A model generated the notes under the pieces. It was not told the origin of the DNA. It saw nothing but the letters and a program-made list of their open reading frames with translations, and did not search any database. A stretch of 34,896 nucleotides of DNA from positions 1 through 34,896 of the forward strand of contig DGXZ01000072.1 in the NCBI GenBank assembly GCA_002396485.1. Reading direction: 5' to 3'. Positions 15,250 to 22,576 of the stretch are shown here, in pieces. A program made the translations under genes and the position numbers. The stretch comes from Spartobacteria bacterium UBA5019. Its GTDB lineage: Bacteria > Verrucomicrobiota > Verrucomicrobiia > Chthoniobacterales > Terrimicrobiaceae. How positions within the stretch are numbered: position 1 is the stretch's first letter; every line of letters starts with the position of its first letter.

Positions 15250-17249
15250 TTCGCCAGCCCCTCCAACATCTTCTCCGCGTCCTTCTCCAGCTTCCAGAAC
15301 TCTGCCAGCAAGTCCTTGGCGGGTGTGGGTGGCTGGTAGCGGTAGAAGTATTTATTCGGCAGGATCTCGTAGCCGAGCACGGTCTTGCCATCCTTCTTCG
15401 TCTCCTCCCAGCGGATGATCGGCTTGGCGATTTCCCGTTTCAGGAAGGCGGGGATGTCCTCGCCGTGCGGGATGTATTCGTCGTCCTGCACGTAGTGCCG
15501 GTGGGTCCACTCGACGGAGACGATTTCCTCAGCACCGGCCAGGGCTTCCTTGAACTTCTTCGCGGCGTTGTCCGCCGCTTTGATGGTGAACTCGATGGTC
15601 TTGGGCTTCGCGACTTTGGAAAGTCGCGCGACGACGCGGAAGATGAGGTCGCTCTCGTGGAAGTCCTGCTCCTTTTTCACATTGGCCGCCGTAAAGGCCT
15701 TCTCGTAAGGCTCGGTGATGGTGGCGGGCTGGTCGTGCTCATCCGTCTGCCAGAAGACGACGCTGACCTTGTGATAAGCGAAGTCTTCGCGCGGGAAGAT
15801 TTTGACGTGCTCGTCGGTGTAGCCCTTGGCCCAGCCTTTGGTGTAGCGCTCCTCGATCCAGGCGCGGTGCGCATCGGTGATGCGGTGGCGTTTGTTGCCG
15901 AAGGATTTTGGCTCCTTTTCAAACTGCTGGCGGGCATCAATAAGCATGACGCGGCCTGCATGGCTGGCGGGCTTGTCATTCCGCAGTAGCCAGATGTAGG
16001 TAAAGATGCCGGTGTTGTAGAAAAGCTGGTCGGGCAGCATGACGATGGCATCCAGCCAGTCGTTCTCCAGGATCCAGCGGCGGATCTCGCTCTCGCCAGA
16101 GCCGCAGTCACCATTGGAGAGGGGCGAGCCATTGAAGATGACGGCGATTCGGCTGCCGCCTTCCTCCACCGGGGCCATCTTGGCCAGCATGGTTTGCAGA
16201 AAGAGCAGCGCGCCGTCATTCACACGCGGCAGGCCGGCCTTGTAACGGGTCGTCAAAAGTTTGCGCACTTGTGATTCGTAACCGTCCTTGCCCCCCCAGG
16301 TGACGCCGAACGGCGGATTGCTAAGCATCCGGTTGAAGCGCCATTTCGGCTCCGGCCACTGATCTCCGGGATCTTTGCTGTGGGGATCATGCGGGATCAG
16401 TGAGTTCCCCAGGCGGACGGTGGCCTGCCGGTCGTTCTTGATGAGGAGGTCGGCCTGACAGACGGCATAGTTCGTGGGGGAAAGCTCCTGGCCGTGAACG
16501 GTGACGTATTTCTCAACACGTGCCTTTTCCTCGGGCGTGTCGGCGCGCTCCAACAGATGCTCCTTCGCCACGGACAACATGCCGCCCGTGCCGCTGGCGG
16601 GATCGTAGATGGAGAGATGCTTGTCCGGGATGGGAATATCCAGCAACTCGACCATGAGGCGGACGACTTCGCGCGGGGTGAAGTGTTCCCCGGCCTCGTC
16701 ACCGCTTTGTTCCGAGAAGCGTCGGAGCAACTCCTCGTAGATGTAGCCCATCTCCAGCCCGGAGAGCTGGTCGGGGCCAAGCGCGAGTTCCTTGTATTGG
16801 TTCAGGATCGGGGCCAGACGGTTGTTTTTCACCATCAGGCCGATGGTGGCGCGGTAGTGGAAGTGCTCGATGATGTCATCAACATTCTTGGAGAAGCCGT
16901 TGATGTAGGCGCGGAAGTTCTCCTCCAGCAGAGCGTGGTCTTCCTCATAGACCGAGCGGAGCGTCCAGTCGGTGGTGTTGGAGAACGGGCACTGCTTGGG
17001 ATTGAGTTCCAGTTCCTTGACCAGCTTGGCGAGTTCCTTCTCGCTGAGCTTGGGCCGGCTCTTGAGCACTTCGGCGGATTTCTTCTCTCGCCAGTCAACC
17101 AGCACGCACTCCAGACGGCGGATGACAATGATGGGTAGGATGACACTCTGGTATTCGTAGGACTTGAACTTCCCGCGCAGTCGCTCGGCCGATTTCCAGA
17201 TGTCGGAGGCGAGATTGTCGAGCTTAGGTTTGTTGAGAGAGAGGGCCAT
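15246..17249 (-). CDS. hsdM: Type I restriction-modification N6-adenine methyltransferase subunit
   Basis: A 667-residue HsdM. N-terminal helical domain (LASDIWKSAERLRGKFKSYE), then the Rossmann methyltransferase with the AdoMet motif IYDPASGTGGML (about residues 211-222) and the catalytic NPPF (SNPPFGVTW, about 309-316), as expected for adenine-N6 methylation. It is longer than the E. coli K-12 enzyme, with an extended C-terminal part that includes the segment KPIIRWEETKKDGKTVLGYE. First gene of the operon hsdM-hsdS-DUF1016-hsdR-radC. A likely promoter lies 36-65 nt upstream. Confidence 0.95.
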   Translation of the reverse strand: MALSLNKPKLDNLASDIWKSAERLRGKFKSYEYQSVILPIIVIRRLECVLVDWREKKSAEVLKSRPKLSEKELAKLVKELELNPKQCPFSNTTDWTLRSVYEEDHALLEENFRAYINGFSKNVDDIIEHFHYRATIGLMVKNNRLAPILNQYKELALGPDQLSGLEMGYIYEELLRRFSEQSGDEAGEHFTPREVVRLMVELLDIPIPDKHLSIYDPASGTGGMLSVAKEHLLERADTPEEKARVEKYVTVHGQELSPTNYAVCQADLLIKNDRQATVRLGNSLIPHDPHSKDPGDQWPEPKWRFNRMLSNPPFGVTWGGKDGYESQVRKLLTTRYKAGLPRVNDGALLFLQTMLAKMAPVEEGGSRIAVIFNGSPLSNGDCGSGESEIRRWILENDWLDAIVMLPDQLFYNTGIFTYIWLLRNDKPASHAGRVMLIDARQQFEKEPKSFGNKRHRITDAHRAWIEERYTKGWAKGYTDEHVKIFPREDFAYHKVSVVFWQTDEHDQPATITEPYEKAFTAANVKKEQDFHESDLIFRVVARLSKVAKPKTIEFTIKAADNAAKKFKEALAGAEEIVSVEWTHRHYVQDDEYIPHGEDIPAFLKREIAKPIIRWEETKKDGKTVLGYEILPNKYFYRYQPPTPAKDLLAEFWKLEKDAEKMLEGLAK

Positions 17250-17284
17250 GATTTAATTATTGATATTTAGGCTACTGCGAATTG

Positions 17285-17314
17285 ATTAAAGCAGGTTTCC
17301 AAAAAGTCCGTCAA
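17285..17314 (-). promoter_or_regulatory. Putative hsdM operon promoter
   Basis: On the minus strand TTGACG (17314-17309) and TTTAAT (17290-17285) are spaced by 18 nt. The -10 box lies 35 nt before the hsdM ATG. Confidence 0.5.
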
Positions 17315-17336
17315 TAGCGAGTCGTATATTGGAAAC
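17295..17336. promoter_or_regulatory. Inverted repeat over the hsdM promoter (possible operator)
   Basis: Arms GTTTCCAA (17295-17302) and TTGGAAAC (17329-17336) with 26 bases between. They bracket the -35 box, a typical place for a repressor to act. No regulator gene is recognisable in the island. Confidence 0.4.
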
Positions 17337-17439
17337 AAGTGTTTTTTCAATTCATAAAGCATTTTTTTGACAGAATCGGAGCGGAGCGGAGAAAGACTGC
17401 TGGAAGCAGCCCATAGGGTGAGCGGAAGTGATTCAATTT

Positions 17440-17466
17440 ACAGGATAAACAAGATTAACAGGACGG
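17440..17466 (+). repeat. Three 9-base tandem units (ACAGGATAA type)
   Basis: Units ACAGGATAA, ACAAGATTA and ACAGGACGG follow each other without gaps. The same unit type, reversed, occurs at 32034-32060. Confidence 0.6.
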
Positions 17467-17566
17467 GGGTTAAGTGGCAGAGCAGGCTAATTTTGAATGT
17501 TGGATTGTGGATTTGAACAGGGCTCAACGCTGGTCTCTTGGCCCATTGCTTTTTTACGCTGAGGTT

Positions 17567-18718
17567 TCATCGCTCTTCCTCCTTCTGCAAATCACGCGAG
17601 AGTTCGGCTTCGATTTCCTGAATGGTGGGGAGGCTGCCTTGGAATTCAGGAGGGAGGGTCTCAGTGAGCTGCGTTTTCCAATCCGCGACGGCGATGGATT
17701 GCTCAAGGCCGCTGAGGGCATACTCGACGAGCACCTTGTTTTTCCCCTTGCATAGAAGAAGGCCAATCGTGGGCTGGTCATCAGGGTGGCGGAGCAAATC
17801 GTCCACGGCAGAGCGGTAGAGGTTGATCTGGCCGGCATCGCCGGGTTCGAAGGCGCGGGCCTTGAGTTCTATGACGACATAGCGCCGGAGCTTGAGATGG
17901 TAGAAAAGGAGGTCGAGGTAGAAATCCTCGTCGCCAACCTCGAGATGCACCTGCCGACCGACAAAGGCGAAACCGGCTCCCAACTCCAAAAGGAACTGCT
18001 GGATGTGGTCGACGAGGGCCTGCTCGACCTCGACCTCTCGGCGGGGATCTGCGGTGCCAAGAAAGTCGAAGAGGTAGGGGTCTTTGAAAAGCTGCGCTGC
18101 CATGTCCGAGTCGACTGGGGGCTTGGTGAGGGCGAAGTTGGTCTGGGCGCGACCGGCACGGAGATGGAGGCGGTTTTGGATTTGGATTTCCAAGATGCTT
18201 CGGCTCCATCCGTGGGCAAGGGTTTCGCGGATGTAAAACTCGCGGTCGACGGGGTCCTTGACCATCTGAAGCAGGCGAATAATTTGCCCCCATCCCAATT
18301 GCGAAACAGGTCGTTTCGCAATTGGCCCGTCGGGGAATGCCTCTGCGAACAATTTCATGGAAAGCAAGTTGCGCGTGGATAGTCCGCGCATATCGGGGAA
18401 AGCCTTGCGGAGATCTACGGAGAGACGGTCGATGACCTTGGCTCCCCAGGCAGCTTCCTGCTGGCGCTGAAGGATGATTTTTCCGGTATGCCAGTAGGCT
18501 TCGATGACGATGGGATTGGCCGCGAGCACGGCGCGGATGCGCGCGCTTTGCAGGTGGCTCTTGATTTCTTCAAATGTGGCGCTGTATGAGTCCGGCAACC
18601 CAGCAAGCGAGGGAGGTGCGGTGAAACGCGCGTCCGCGCGGGCACGACCGCGTGCCAAGCGACTGCCGATTTCGATCGGCGCCAGAGGATTCAATTTTGA
18701 TGATTTTTTAGTAGGCAC
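17567..18718 (-). CDS. Second DUF1016 (YhcG-type) PD-(D/E)XK nuclease
   Basis: A 383-residue relative of the DUF1016 protein at 12728-13864. N-terminal domain with VIEAYWHTGKIILQRQ and LSTRNLLSMKLFAEAFPD; C-terminal nuclease with FYLDLLFYHLKLRRYVVIEL followed by K, so the Asp and E-x-K catalytic pattern is intact. Shared blocks with the other copy include DPY-F-DFLG, FLELG-GFAF and YLDLLFYH; the rest has diverged, so the duplication is old or the genes were acquired separately. It lies about 320 nt upstream of hsdM and is probably its own transcription unit. A perfect 13-bp-arm inverted repeat lies inside the gene. Confidence 0.85.
   Translation of the reverse strand: MPTKKSSKLNPLAPIEIGSRLARGRARADARFTAPPSLAGLPDSYSATFEEIKSHLQSARIRAVLAANPIVIEAYWHTGKIILQRQQEAAWGAKVIDRLSVDLRKAFPDMRGLSTRNLLSMKLFAEAFPDGPIAKRPVSQLGWGQIIRLLQMVKDPVDREFYIRETLAHGWSRSILEIQIQNRLHLRAGRAQTNFALTKPPVDSDMAAQLFKDPYLFDFLGTADPRREVEVEQALVDHIQQFLLELGAGFAFVGRQVHLEVGDEDFYLDLLFYHLKLRRYVVIELKARAFEPGDAGQINLYRSAVDDLLRHPDDQPTIGLLLCKGKNKVLVEYALSGLEQSIAVADWKTQLTETLPPEFQGSLPTIQEIEAELSRDLQKEEER
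18295..18325. repeat. Perfect inverted repeat inside DUF1016 gene 2
   Basis: Arms CCAATTGCGAAAC (18295-18307) and GTTTCGCAATTGG (18313-18325), loop AGGTC. It encodes residues about 132-141 (PIAKRPVSQL), aligned with residues 130-139 of the other DUF1016 protein, where that gene has its 25-bp palindrome. Confidence 0.92.
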
Positions 18719-18790
18719 AAAAATGGGCTGGGCGTGAGTTTGAATGGATGGTGGGTTTTTTGAAGAATGAAATACAGAGGCGGCAGAGGT

Positions 18791-19207
18791 TCATGGTCCT
18801 TTCTTGATTTGCAGTTCCTTCTTGGCGGGTGTGGTCCAGATATCGCGGTAGTTGCCAACGCTTGGCGAGACGATGGCGATGGCTTGCGGCGGTGGGGTAT
18901 CGCTCTCGAAGAATTCGGTGTTGATGGCGCCATCGGGCCAGCGGGCGCGGAAACGCTGGGTCTGGGCTCCATTTGAGGGCCAGCTGTAATGCGAGGCATA
19001 CTGGGAGAATGATGGCGTGAGTTCGATGGTGACGGGCGCCACGCCGAGAACATTGCCGTTCCAATCCACCAGTGCGCCTGGTGGCGCGGTCTGGATTTGG
19101 ATTTCCTGTGGCTTGGGCTGTGCGCGCCTGATCTCTGGCTCGGGCTTCTGAATGGCGGCGCAGGCGCTGAGGAGCAGTGTAAGAAAGAGCGGGGTGATAG
19201 CGTTCAT
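18791..19207 (-). CDS. Lipoprotein with PEGA-like segment
   Basis: A 138-residue protein with a lipoprotein signal (MNAITPLFLTLLLSAC, lipobox LLSAC). The mature part contains TAPPGALVDWNGNVLGVAP followed by VTIEL, which resembles the PEGA domain (a short beta domain found on surface lipoproteins). The rest (YASHYSWPSNGAQTQRFRAR) is not recognised. The start is the ATG at 19207, which shares one base with the stop of the preceding gene (TGATG). Last gene of a three-gene operon with 19207-19683 and 19680-19982. Confidence 0.65.
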   Translation of the reverse strand: MNAITPLFLTLLLSACAAIQKPEPEIRRAQPKPQEIQIQTAPPGALVDWNGNVLGVAPVTIELTPSFSQYASHYSWPSNGAQTQRFRARWPDGAINTEFFESDTPPPQAIAIVSPSVGNYRDIWTTPAKKELQIKKGP

Positions 19208-19683
19208 CAAAATGGCGTGTGGCGCGGCGTGGAGTGTAACGGGGCGTCGTCAACGCACGCAGGAAACAAGGGCAGATGCATTTGCAGGTCCACTGGGGGT
19301 GGTTCCTCTGGCACATACGGCTCGCGGAAGCGGAGTGTCCTTGGGGCGATTTCGGGTTTCGCAAAGAGCGAGATTTCCCAGCCTGCACGCGAAACCCTGG
19401 TGCGCCCGACACGGATGCCAGAAGGCCTCACCTCGATATCGATGATGGCCGAGTGCCCCGCATCGGAATGGTAGGTCTGGATGAGCTTCTTCAGCTTGGA
19501 ATGGCGAAGGAAGCACACGCCGGACCGCTCAACAGTGGACTCACAACCCGCTTCGATATCGCCGCAGGAGAGGGTGACAAAACCCGCCGATGCTTTAATG
19601 CGCAAAAGCGGGACGGCACCGCTGCAAACGGCCTTGAGCAGTTTTATCAACGAAACGCGTGGCACGAAGAATCTCACGGTCAA
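19207..19683 (-). CDS. Unknown protein, possibly sliding-clamp-like
   Basis: A 158-residue protein I cannot place with confidence. The first 110 residues alternate short strands and helices: VPRVSLIKLLKAVCSGAVPL, LRIKASAGFVTLSCGDIEAG, CFLRHSKLKKLIQTY and IDIEVRPSGIRVGRTRVS. This order of helix, strand-turn-strand, G-D-I-E, and later helix plus strands recalls one domain of the DNA polymerase III beta clamp, where ...TDLE... stands at the same place. It is only a resemblance. The C-terminal 45 residues are Pro-rich and end in PLFPACVDDAPLHSTPRHTPF-type sequence. It overlaps both neighbours by 1-4 nt, so it is translated with them. Confidence 0.55.
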   Translation of the reverse strand: MTVRFFVPRVSLIKLLKAVCSGAVPLLRIKASAGFVTLSCGDIEAGCESTVERSGVCFLRHSKLKKLIQTYHSDAGHSAIIDIEVRPSGIRVGRTRVSRAGWEISLFAKPEIAPRTLRFREPYVPEEPPPVDLQMHLPLFPACVDDAPLHSTPRHTPF

Positions 19684-19982
19684 TCGAAGAGGATGCGGGT
19701 ATTCATCTGGCTGGGTGGATACCAGACTATACCGTGCTCGGTTTTAAGAATCCTGCGCATGTGGCCCCAAACATCGTGGCAGCGGCCCATGCCGACGATT
19801 GGCGACTCTTTTTCGGCCCGGCGCTCGACTACCCTCAGGATGGGCTTGATGTCCGGGTCGTCCTCGATGGGGTCGTAGAGTTCTCCCATCGGGTCGTTCA
19901 AGCACTGGTAGGTGCGGGCTCTTTTGATCCGGCGGAGTAATTCGCGATCCCGAATCGGTTTTCCATAGGCGTTAGTCTCCAT
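19680..19982 (-). CDS. Unknown small protein with C-H-x2-W motif
   Basis: A 100-residue protein, first gene of the three-gene operon. Visible segments: KPIRDRELLRRIKRARTYQC, LNDPMGELYDPIEDDPDIKP, MGRCHDVWGHMRRILKTEHG and the end MNTRILFD. Charged and helical, no signal peptide, one conserved-looking CHDVW motif. Not recognised. It overlaps the next gene by ATGA (19680-19683). Its upstream region (19983-20190) lies directly against the right island border. Confidence 0.6.
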   Translation of the reverse strand: METNAYGKPIRDRELLRRIKRARTYQCLNDPMGELYDPIEDDPDIKPILRVVERRAEKESPIVGMGRCHDVWGHMRRILKTEHGIVWYPPSQMNTRILFD

Positions 19983-20190
19983 AGCTCAAAACGAAAACTC
20001 ACTCTGCCGTGCGAAGCGGCTTGGGAATTGATTCTGCGGGCGGAAACAGCGCGTAGCTGCTTGGATGGCGAATAGGATTTTGGTGATCATTTCGAGGGAG
20101 ACACTATCAACCCCGGTCGGACATCCGCTGGGGGATCTGAATTTTTTTAAGCGCGAGGAATCCCTTTCTCCTAACCACCCGGATGTTCTC

Positions 20191-20311
20191 CTTTTTGATT
20201 CGACCCTCACGCTTGCCTCTCGGAGCCTGAACGGCGAAGAAAGATACCTGTGCTTGCCTACTATATTCACGATATCAGCCCATTTTTGATTCAGTTCAGC
20301 GAGACTATGGG
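20191..20311 (+). repeat. Right copy of 121-bp direct repeat (lgt leader and first 20 codons)
   Basis: Same 121 bases as 7360-7480 with two substitutions. It continues into the intact lgt gene. The extent therefore runs from 59 bases before the GTG start to codon 21. Confidence 0.95.
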
Positions 20312-21191
20312 GCTTCGCTGGTATGGCCTCGCCTATGTGCTGGCGTTTGCCTCCGCGTATGGCATTTACCTTCACCTCGCGCGGCGGGGATACAGCGATA
20401 TTCCGGCGCGGGATATCGGGGATTTCATCACTGGCACCGCGCTTTTTGGCGTCATTCTCGGTGGACGGCTGGGATACATGCTCTTTTACGATTGGGAAAA
20501 TTTTTTGGGGAACCCTCTGGTTTTTTTCAAATTCTGGGACGGAGGCATGTCGAGCCACGGGGGGATTCTGGGCATTGTGGTTTTTACTTGGATTTATTCG
20601 CGGCGGAAAAAAATTTCCTGGTTGAACATCGGGGACAACACGGTGGTTGCAGCGCCTGTGGGCCTTTTCCTCGGACGGTGTGCGAATTTCATCAATGGCG
20701 AACTCTACGGGCGGGCTACATCGGTGCCTTGGGCGGTTCAATTTCCCAAGGAACTCTACGATGCCCCGCCGGAGACGACGCGCGAGGTCTTGCTTGAGGC
20801 GTCGCAAATCAATCCCGCCTTCATAGACATCCCCGCCGTGGTTGAGAATGTCGGTGAGTCGCCGGAGTTGCACACGCTCCTGGTCAAGGTTCTCACGCCG
20901 CGACATCCCTCGCAGATTTACGAGGCCTTGCTGGAAGGTGCGGTGCTGTTCGCGATTCTTTGGATTTTGCGGACACGATTCCGCCTGCCTGATGGCATCC
21001 TGACGGGTGTGTTTTTCATCGCCTACGCGCTCTTACGGATTGCTGGCGAGTTTTTCAGGGAACCAGATGCTCCGCTCACACTCATGCTGACGCGTGGACA
21101 ATTCCTCTCCGTATTTTTGGTTTTGATCGGCGTGGCATTCCTCATCGCCGCAAGAATCCGGCCGACTTGGGCGCCGAAATTCCGCGTATGA
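20250..21191 (+). CDS. lgt: Prolipoprotein diacylglyceryl transferase
   Basis: A 313-residue polytopic inner-membrane enzyme that transfers diacylglycerol from phosphatidylglycerol to the lipobox Cys of prolipoproteins, the first step of lipoprotein maturation. Visible signatures: RWYGLAYVLAF, GGRLGYMLFYD, WDGGMSSHGGILG, the Lgt signature LGRCANFINGELYGR, and RHPSQIYEALLEG; the C-terminal EFFREPDAPL is also typical. Start is GTG (MLAYYIHDISPFL fits the family), with only a weak AAGAAAG upstream. The first 20 codons and leader are duplicated at 7360-7480. It overlaps the next gene by 4 nt. Its substrates include the small lipoproteins of this window. Confidence 0.96.
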   Translation: MLAYYIHDISPFLIQFSETMGLRWYGLAYVLAFASAYGIYLHLARRGYSDIPARDIGDFITGTALFGVILGGRLGYMLFYDWENFLGNPLVFFKFWDGGMSSHGGILGIVVFTWIYSRRKKISWLNIGDNTVVAAPVGLFLGRCANFINGELYGRATSVPWAVQFPKELYDAPPETTREVLLEASQINPAFIDIPAVVENVGESPELHTLLVKVLTPRHPSQIYEALLEGAVLFAILWILRTRFRLPDGILTGVFFIAYALLRIAGEFFREPDAPLTLMLTRGQFLSVFLVLIGVAFLIAARIRPTWAPKFRV

Positions 21192-22147
21192 AAAAAACCG
21201 CCCTTTTCGGACTGCCTATTCTGGTCATCGTTGTAGTAGCCATGTCACAAATTCCGACATTCCAATCGAGGCCCAGTCCTGCGCCCACTTTTGATGAGGC
21301 TCTGGCAAAGTTTGAAAACCTTCGCCAGGAGGATTCGTTGCACCCACTCCGCCCCGAGGGTGCCAGTCGACTTTTCCACCATGGACATAAAACCGAGCGC
21401 GTCTTTGTGCTTTTGCATGGTCTCACAAACTGCCCGGAGCAATTTGTGCCGCTTGCAAAAATCCTTCATGCAAAAGGCGCGAATGTGGTGCTTCCCCGTG
21501 CGCGCCTCGCGGGGTTTGCAGACCGGCTCAATAATGACCAAGGCCACCAAACCGCGCAGGATCTGATCGACCAGGCGGCCGTGGGACTCGATATCGCAAG
21601 CGGTCTCGGCGACAGGATCACACTCATAGGCCTCTCAGGCAGCGCTGTGGCGACGGGTTGGATGGCTCAAAACAGGGAGGGCATCGACGATGTCATGCTC
21701 ATTGCGCCGTTCTTCGGCATGTATGGGGTGCAGCCATCGGTCATCGATGCCACTGCCGCGACTCTTTCGAAGTTGCCGAATTTCTACCAGTGGTGGGATT
21801 CGTCAAAAAAAGACAATCTGCCGGGACCGCTCTACGCCTACCCCCGCTTCGGAACCCACTGCATGGCGGATACGATCCAGCTCTCGCGGGATGTGCGGGC
21901 AAATCTCGACTCGCGCTCACTTTTCGCCAAAAGGCTCATTTTTTTAACAACGGCCAGCGACCGGGGAGCCAACAACCAACTGACAAACGAAATCGCATCG
22001 CGACTGAAAGCCCGCGAAGGAGAGAAGGTCATCACCTACGAGTTTCCGGAATCCCTCGGCATCCCGCATGACATGATCGACCCCGCCCAGCCAGGCGCAA
22101 ACACGGATCTCAGCTACTCGAAAATTCTCGAACTCGTCGAAATGTAG
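21188..22147 (+). CDS. Membrane-anchored alpha/beta hydrolase
   Basis: A 319-residue serine hydrolase. One N-terminal hydrophobic segment (LFGLPILVIVVVAMSQIP) anchors or exports it. The oxyanion part is FVLLHGLTNCPEQF, the nucleophile elbow LIGLSGSAVATGW (Ser in GLSGS), and the likely catalytic His lies in GIPHDMID near the C terminus. This is the arrangement of lysophospholipase/esterase-like alpha/beta hydrolases; substrate unknown. The start at 21188 overlaps the lgt stop (ATGA), so the pair is translationally coupled, which makes a lipid-related role attractive but unproven. Confidence 0.88.
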   Translation: MKKTALFGLPILVIVVVAMSQIPTFQSRPSPAPTFDEALAKFENLRQEDSLHPLRPEGASRLFHHGHKTERVFVLLHGLTNCPEQFVPLAKILHAKGANVVLPRARLAGFADRLNNDQGHQTAQDLIDQAAVGLDIASGLGDRITLIGLSGSAVATGWMAQNREGIDDVMLIAPFFGMYGVQPSVIDATAATLSKLPNFYQWWDSSKKDNLPGPLYAYPRFGTHCMADTIQLSRDVRANLDSRSLFAKRLIFLTTASDRGANNQLTNEIASRLKAREGEKVITYEFPESLGIPHDMIDPAQPGANTDLSYSKILELVEM

Positions 22148-22216
22148 CCCGGCGAATTCCACGGGCGCGCGGATTTTTGCTGGAATGAAGGCGCAGGCAG
22201 TCGCAAAGTATAGATC

Positions 22217-22570
22217 ATGCAAATTCACATCACTCCGCGAAACATCACCCTCACCGGCGCCATCCATGAATTTGTGGCGGAAAAAGTCAGCCACCTCGAA
22301 GGCCACGGTGAAACGATTCTCGCAGCGCATATCGTTCTTCTTCACAACCACGACCGCAAGAAGCCTTATATCGTCAAAGTTCACCTCGCACTCAGCGGAC
22401 CCGACATCCACGCCGAGGATGCGGAAGCCGACCTCTACGTGGCCATCGACAAGGTCGTGGACAAACTCTCTCGCCAGATCAGCAAACTCAAAACCAAGAA
22501 AAAGGAACACGACAAGCACCGCATCCAACAAAAACGCGAGGCGGAAAAACGCGGCTACAAGCGGCCTTAA
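22217..22570 (+). CDS. hpf: Ribosome hibernation promoting factor (short HPF/RaiA type)
   Basis: A 117-residue protein with the beta-alpha-beta-beta-beta-alpha layout of the HPF/YfiA/RaiA family: MQIHITPRNITLTGAIHEFV, HIVLLHNHDRKKPYIVKVHL, DLYVAIDKVVDKLSRQISKL. The C-terminal tail is strongly basic (KTKKKEHDKHRIQQKREAEK). It lacks the long C-terminal domain of long HPF. Such proteins bind the 30S decoding site in stationary phase. It stands 69 nt after the hydrolase and 6 nt before scpA. Confidence 0.9.
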   Translation: MQIHITPRNITLTGAIHEFVAEKVSHLEGHGETILAAHIVLLHNHDRKKPYIVKVHLALSGPDIHAEDAEADLYVAIDKVVDKLSRQISKLKTKKKEHDKHRIQQKREAEKRGYKRP

Positions 22571-22576
22571 GCTGGC

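Larger units (their letters stand above)
17250..17566. other. Intergenic region between hsdM and the second DUF1016 gene
   Basis: Holds the presumed hsdM promoter and inverted repeat (17285-17336), an A/T-rich tract, a small hairpin CTGCT-gga-AGCAG near 17398, and a 9-base tandem repeat at 17440-17466. No gene is credible; the forward frame beginning at 17474 is the shadow of the DUF1016 gene. Confidence 0.5.
7481..20190. mobile_element. 12.7-kb accessory/defence island inserted at the lgt 5' end
   Basis: The segment lies between two direct copies of the lgt start region and holds only accessory functions: toxin-antitoxin pair, type I restriction-modification, RadC, two DUF1016 nucleases and unknown small genes, nearly all on the minus strand against the flanking housekeeping direction. 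Repeats at both ends plus defence cargo suggest acquisition as a unit. I find no integrase, relaxase or transposase, so the mechanism is open; it may be a remnant or may have been moved in trans. Confidence 0.6.

Noticed and set aside
20101..20150. Possible terminator before lgt (CCCC...GGGG followed by a T run)
   Set aside because: The stem is only 4 bp with a large loop and 8 bases lie between it and the T run; too weak to call.
7481..20190. Search for integrase, transposase, relaxase or a tRNA target at the island ends
   Set aside because: None found: every sizeable frame in the island is assigned, and the target is a protein gene (lgt), so the island cannot be called an ICE, transposon or prophage.
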